A stretch of DNA of 64,000 nucleotides from Nostoc sp. B(2019) (GTDB taxonomy: Bacteria; Cyanobacteriota; Cyanobacteriia; Cyanobacteriales; Nostocaceae), in NCBI RefSeq assembly GCF_010091925.1, contig NZ_WVID01000023.1, positions 1-64,000 of the forward strand, read 5' to 3'. Made by a program: the position numbers and the translations under genes. This document shows positions 61,632-64,000 of the stretch, piece after piece; the stretch's first letter is position 1, and every line of letters starts with the position of its first letter. The notes beneath the pieces are model-generated. The model made no database searches and was not told where the DNA came from. It saw nothing but the letters and a program-made list of their open reading frames with translations.

Positions 61632-63440
61632 CTAACTCAGGAGTTCTCCTGTTTCTTGCAAAGAGTGTAAGCGGTGGTAAATACCCTCGTGACGCAAGAG
61701 TTCATCATGGCTACCCACCTCGACAATCCTTCCTTGATCTAGAACCACAATCTTATCTGCTTCCCGCACTGTACTTAGACGGTGGGCAATGACAATGGTA
61801 GTACGAGTTCCCTGGAGCGATCGCATCGCCCGCTGAATTGAACGCTCAGACTCGTAATCTAAACTAGAGGTAGCTTCGTCAAAAACCAGTAAATCTGGTT
61901 CTACTAGCAACGCTCTAGCAATTCCTAAGCGTTGTCTTTGTCCTCCAGACAACCTGACACCACGTTCCCCCACAACAGTGTAATAACCTTGGGGTAGTTG
62001 CTGTACTACTTCATCGAGTCTGGCAATCCTACAGGCTTCCTGAACCTGCTCAAAACTGGCATTTGGCTTGCCATAGGTGAGGTTATCTAATATCGTACCG
62101 TTGAAAACATCTACTTCTTGGTGAACGATCGCTAATCTCCGCCTATACTTACTCACATCCAAGGTGCGGATATCTTGACCATCAATCAGAATTTGACCTT
62201 GTTGCGGTTCAAAATACCGCAATAGCAGTTTTACTAAGGTAGACTTACCAGAACCAGAACGCCCTACTAACGCCACTGTTTGGTATGGCTCAATTAACAA
62301 GTTGATATTTTGCAAAACTTGACGATTAGCATCATACCCAAAAGTCACATTGGAAAACTCAATTTTTCCAGTAAAACTATAGGCTGAGGTACTCTCTTCT
62401 AAACTGACTCCATCTCCACCTATTGGTTGTTGCATAAATTCGTGATACCCCAACATTGAGGCATAACGACGGGCAAAAATCTCAGCGAGGTTGCTGATGG
62501 GTTCCAACTCGGCATAAGCCATGCTGGAAACTGTTAAAGTAGTGATAAAATGTCCCAAGGAAATCTGACCTTTTAGCGTAGCCACAAGGGTCAAACCTAG
62601 GATTACAAACACACAAAACTGAATGATTGTAGTTCTGGAAGTACCCAGCTTAATGTAGCCAAGATGAATCCGATAACCTACTACTTTAAATTCTCGGTTA
62701 AGCCTTTGTGTTTGTCGTTTTAATTCCTGTGCTTCTGTTGCAAATGCTTTAACTGTTTTGATGTTGGTAATAATTTCTGAGTTGCGGCTTTGAGTATTTT
62801 CCATGTATTTATCTAGCCGTCGTTCTTGTTCCATCAAATTGTTTAAATCCTTGATGGTGAAGCCGAGGATGACCACAAACGAAATCAGAAATAATATAGC
62901 GATGCGCCACTCAATCAACAAGATAACTACAAAAATTCCCAATACTCTAAATAGCTTGGGAATCAATTGTCCGGCCATTTCTGGATAAGTCCAGGTGTGA
63001 TTCTCCAATCCTTTAGAAATTTTTCCAGCTATACGACCGGGGTTATTTTCGTCGTAAAATTCCAGAGGGAGAGTGAGTATTTTGTTTAATGCTTTTTTGA
63101 AGTTATCTCGCCGGGTGCGTAAAGCAATATCCCAATGAAACCACCAAGTTGTCCATATTTGAATCGGTGCTCTGGCAACGGTTACTAAGAAGATTACACT
63201 CATTAGCACCCCAAGAGATAGTAATCGGTTTTGTGGTAGTTGGGTAAGGTTGCTAATTGTGGTGATCGCATTCTCTACTGGACGATCTAGCGATTGTCCC
63301 GAAAGTACGTTTAAAATCTGCCCTGTGATATAAGGTATTACCAGATCAATTATTTCAAAAAGGCTAGCTGCGGTAATACTAAAAATTATGGGCGCTCGAT
63401 AGCGATCGTAGTATTTGAGAATATCTCTAAATTTTGCCAT
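61632..63440 (-). CDS. ABC exporter, transmembrane-ATPase half transporter (MsbA/lipid-type)
   Basis: The product is about 602 residues with a six-helix exporter domain (1-340) and an ATPase: Walker A VALVGRSGSGKSTLV, signature LSGGQRQRLGIARALL, Walker B LLVFDEATSSLD and switch IAHRLSTV. It would work as a homodimer. Substrate is unknown; the family includes lipid, peptide and drug exporters. I took the ATG at 63440 (MAKFRDILKYYDRYRAP); a start at 63449 is nearly equivalent. No partner gene lies in the window. Confidence 0.9.
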   Translation of the reverse strand: MAKFRDILKYYDRYRAPIIFSITAASLFEIIDLVIPYITGQILNVLSGQSLDRPVENAITTISNLTQLPQNRLLSLGVLMSVIFLVTVARAPIQIWTTWWFHWDIALRTRRDNFKKALNKILTLPLEFYDENNPGRIAGKISKGLENHTWTYPEMAGQLIPKLFRVLGIFVVILLIEWRIAILFLISFVVILGFTIKDLNNLMEQERRLDKYMENTQSRNSEIITNIKTVKAFATEAQELKRQTQRLNREFKVVGYRIHLGYIKLGTSRTTIIQFCVFVILGLTLVATLKGQISLGHFITTLTVSSMAYAELEPISNLAEIFARRYASMLGYHEFMQQPIGGDGVSLEESTSAYSFTGKIEFSNVTFGYDANRQVLQNINLLIEPYQTVALVGRSGSGKSTLVKLLLRYFEPQQGQILIDGQDIRTLDVSKYRRRLAIVHQEVDVFNGTILDNLTYGKPNASFEQVQEACRIARLDEVVQQLPQGYYTVVGERGVRLSGGQRQRLGIARALLVEPDLLVFDEATSSLDYESERSIQRAMRSLQGTRTTIVIAHRLSTVREADKIVVLDQGRIVEVGSHDELLRHEGIYHRLHSLQETGELLS

Positions 63441-63528
63441 GATGCACACTGCCCAAGAGCACGAGCGTTAGCTTGGAATTTATATACTACTTGTGTATTA
63501 CAATGTAGTCAACAGCGAAATTTCTAAA

Positions 63529-64000
63529 TCAGTCTTTAGAAGTAGGTAATTGTGCGGAGAAAAATTCTAGGCGATAACGATAAAGTGCAACTGGTCGAGA
63601 ACCTGCGGTAAAGTAATTTGGATCTTGAGGTGAAAGGTAGACAGCAGTAACTTGATCTGCTTCAATTGCTGGATTAGATGTAGGAAGCTTGTGGTAAGCG
63701 GTGGTTGATTCTACAGAATTGAAATAAGGGCGTGAACCACCTTTAAACAGTTGTTGAAACACTTCTGTGGTGATGAACTTGTCATCTAGTATGGTTTCTG
63801 TGGCGCGTGCAGTCACGATAGAAACTAGTTGGCGTTCTCCTGGCAAAAATGTAATCTGACGATTAGGCGAATTTGGATCAACCTTAACTGATAACACAGC
63901 CTCATCTCCTAAGTCAGCCCGTGCCAAATTCAAACTATTAAATGCCCTATCTGCTACCAAAATTGATGATTTGTTATCTATCCGCGGGAGAATTTTTAGG
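63529..64000 (-). CDS. Conserved hypothetical protein, 5' end beyond the window (possibly DUF6816)
   Basis: The frame is open from the right edge of the window to the stop at 63529 and includes RIDNKSSILVADRAFNSLNL before the first internal start candidate (TTG at 63960). The real start is thus outside. Visible parts are VDPNSPNRQITFLPGERQLV, TETILDDKFITTEVFQQLF and ALYRYRLEFF. The pattern reminds me of the DUF6816 family of cyanobacterial and plastid proteins, some of which are lumenal, but I cannot confirm this. About 80 bp separate it from the ABC exporter gene downstream. Confidence 0.55.
   Translation of the reverse strand, partial: LKILPRIDNKSSILVADRAFNSLNLARADLGDEAVLSVKVDPNSPNRQITFLPGERQLVSIVTARATETILDDKFITTEVFQQLFKGGSRPYFNSVESTTAYHKLPTSNPAIEADQVTAVYLSPQDPNYFTAGSRPVALYRYRLEFFSAQLPTSKD

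Overview
The window looks like chromosomal DNA of a filamentous, probably heterocyst-forming cyanobacterium of the Nostoc/Anabaena group. The evidence is abundant GCGATCGC (HIP1) octamers, genes restricted to cyanobacteria (psbA, psbQ, a Yfr1-like RNA, a DUF92 gene of the phytyl-phosphate kinase type), the treH-treY-treZ order known from Anabaena, and many small dispersed Nostoc-type repeats. There are no rRNA genes, no intact IS elements and no CRISPR array.

Layout. 1-2.1 kb: start of psbA (runs off the left edge), uppS and a diiron ferritin-like gene. 2.2-9.3 kb: a PIN-toxin remnant, a STAND NTPase with TPRs, a DCC thiol-oxidoreductase, a membrane protein, an amino-acid ABC importer (fused binding protein/permease plus ATPase) and a Yfr1-like small RNA. 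9.7-14.5 kb: a DUF6671-like protein, hemJ, an alpha/beta-fold protein without the usual nucleophile, a ThiO-like oxidase and psbQ. 14.9-19.8 kb: a small conserved gene, a lipase-like hydrolase and a caspase/NB-ARC/TPR gene split by a one-base frameshift. 20-22.8 kb: a 21-bp tandem array abutting an antitoxin-like gene, a catalase and a small secreted protein. 22.9-30.5 kb: a complete ebo locus, eboA-B-C-E-F on the minus strand with eboD divergent. In Nostoc punctiforme this locus has been linked to moving a scytonemin precursor to the periplasm.

31.4-35.7 kb is the most notable region. A long prokaryotic Argonaute with a complete PIWI catalytic set is translationally coupled to a Cas4/RecB-like nuclease carrying an Fe-S-type cysteine cluster. 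Divergent from it is an XRE repressor/ImmA-protease pair. The 171-bp intergenic region between them holds two copies of a GTTGACT-N5-AGTCAAC palindrome whose centres are 42 bp apart. I infer a guide-directed defence module under a proteolytic switch.

35.9-42.4 kb: trehalose metabolism (treH, treY, treZ). 42.7-48.5 kb: an SPFH/RHH pair, a PpiC-type isomerase with a cNMP-binding/C39-like ABC exporter, and the DUF92 membrane protein. 49-57.2 kb: a VOC protein overlapping a lipase antisense, a Lys/Ala-rich protein, a TPR protein, rsmE, ferredoxin-sulfite reductase with an unexpected C-terminal ribbon-helix-helix segment, a beta-barrel-like protein and an ADP-ribosylglycohydrolase. 57.3-64 kb: a truncated DUF5615 toxin remnant, an apparent operon of membrane protein, HTH protein and cutA, three tRNAs (Arg, Thr, Tyr), an ABC exporter and the 3' part of a gene that runs off the right edge.
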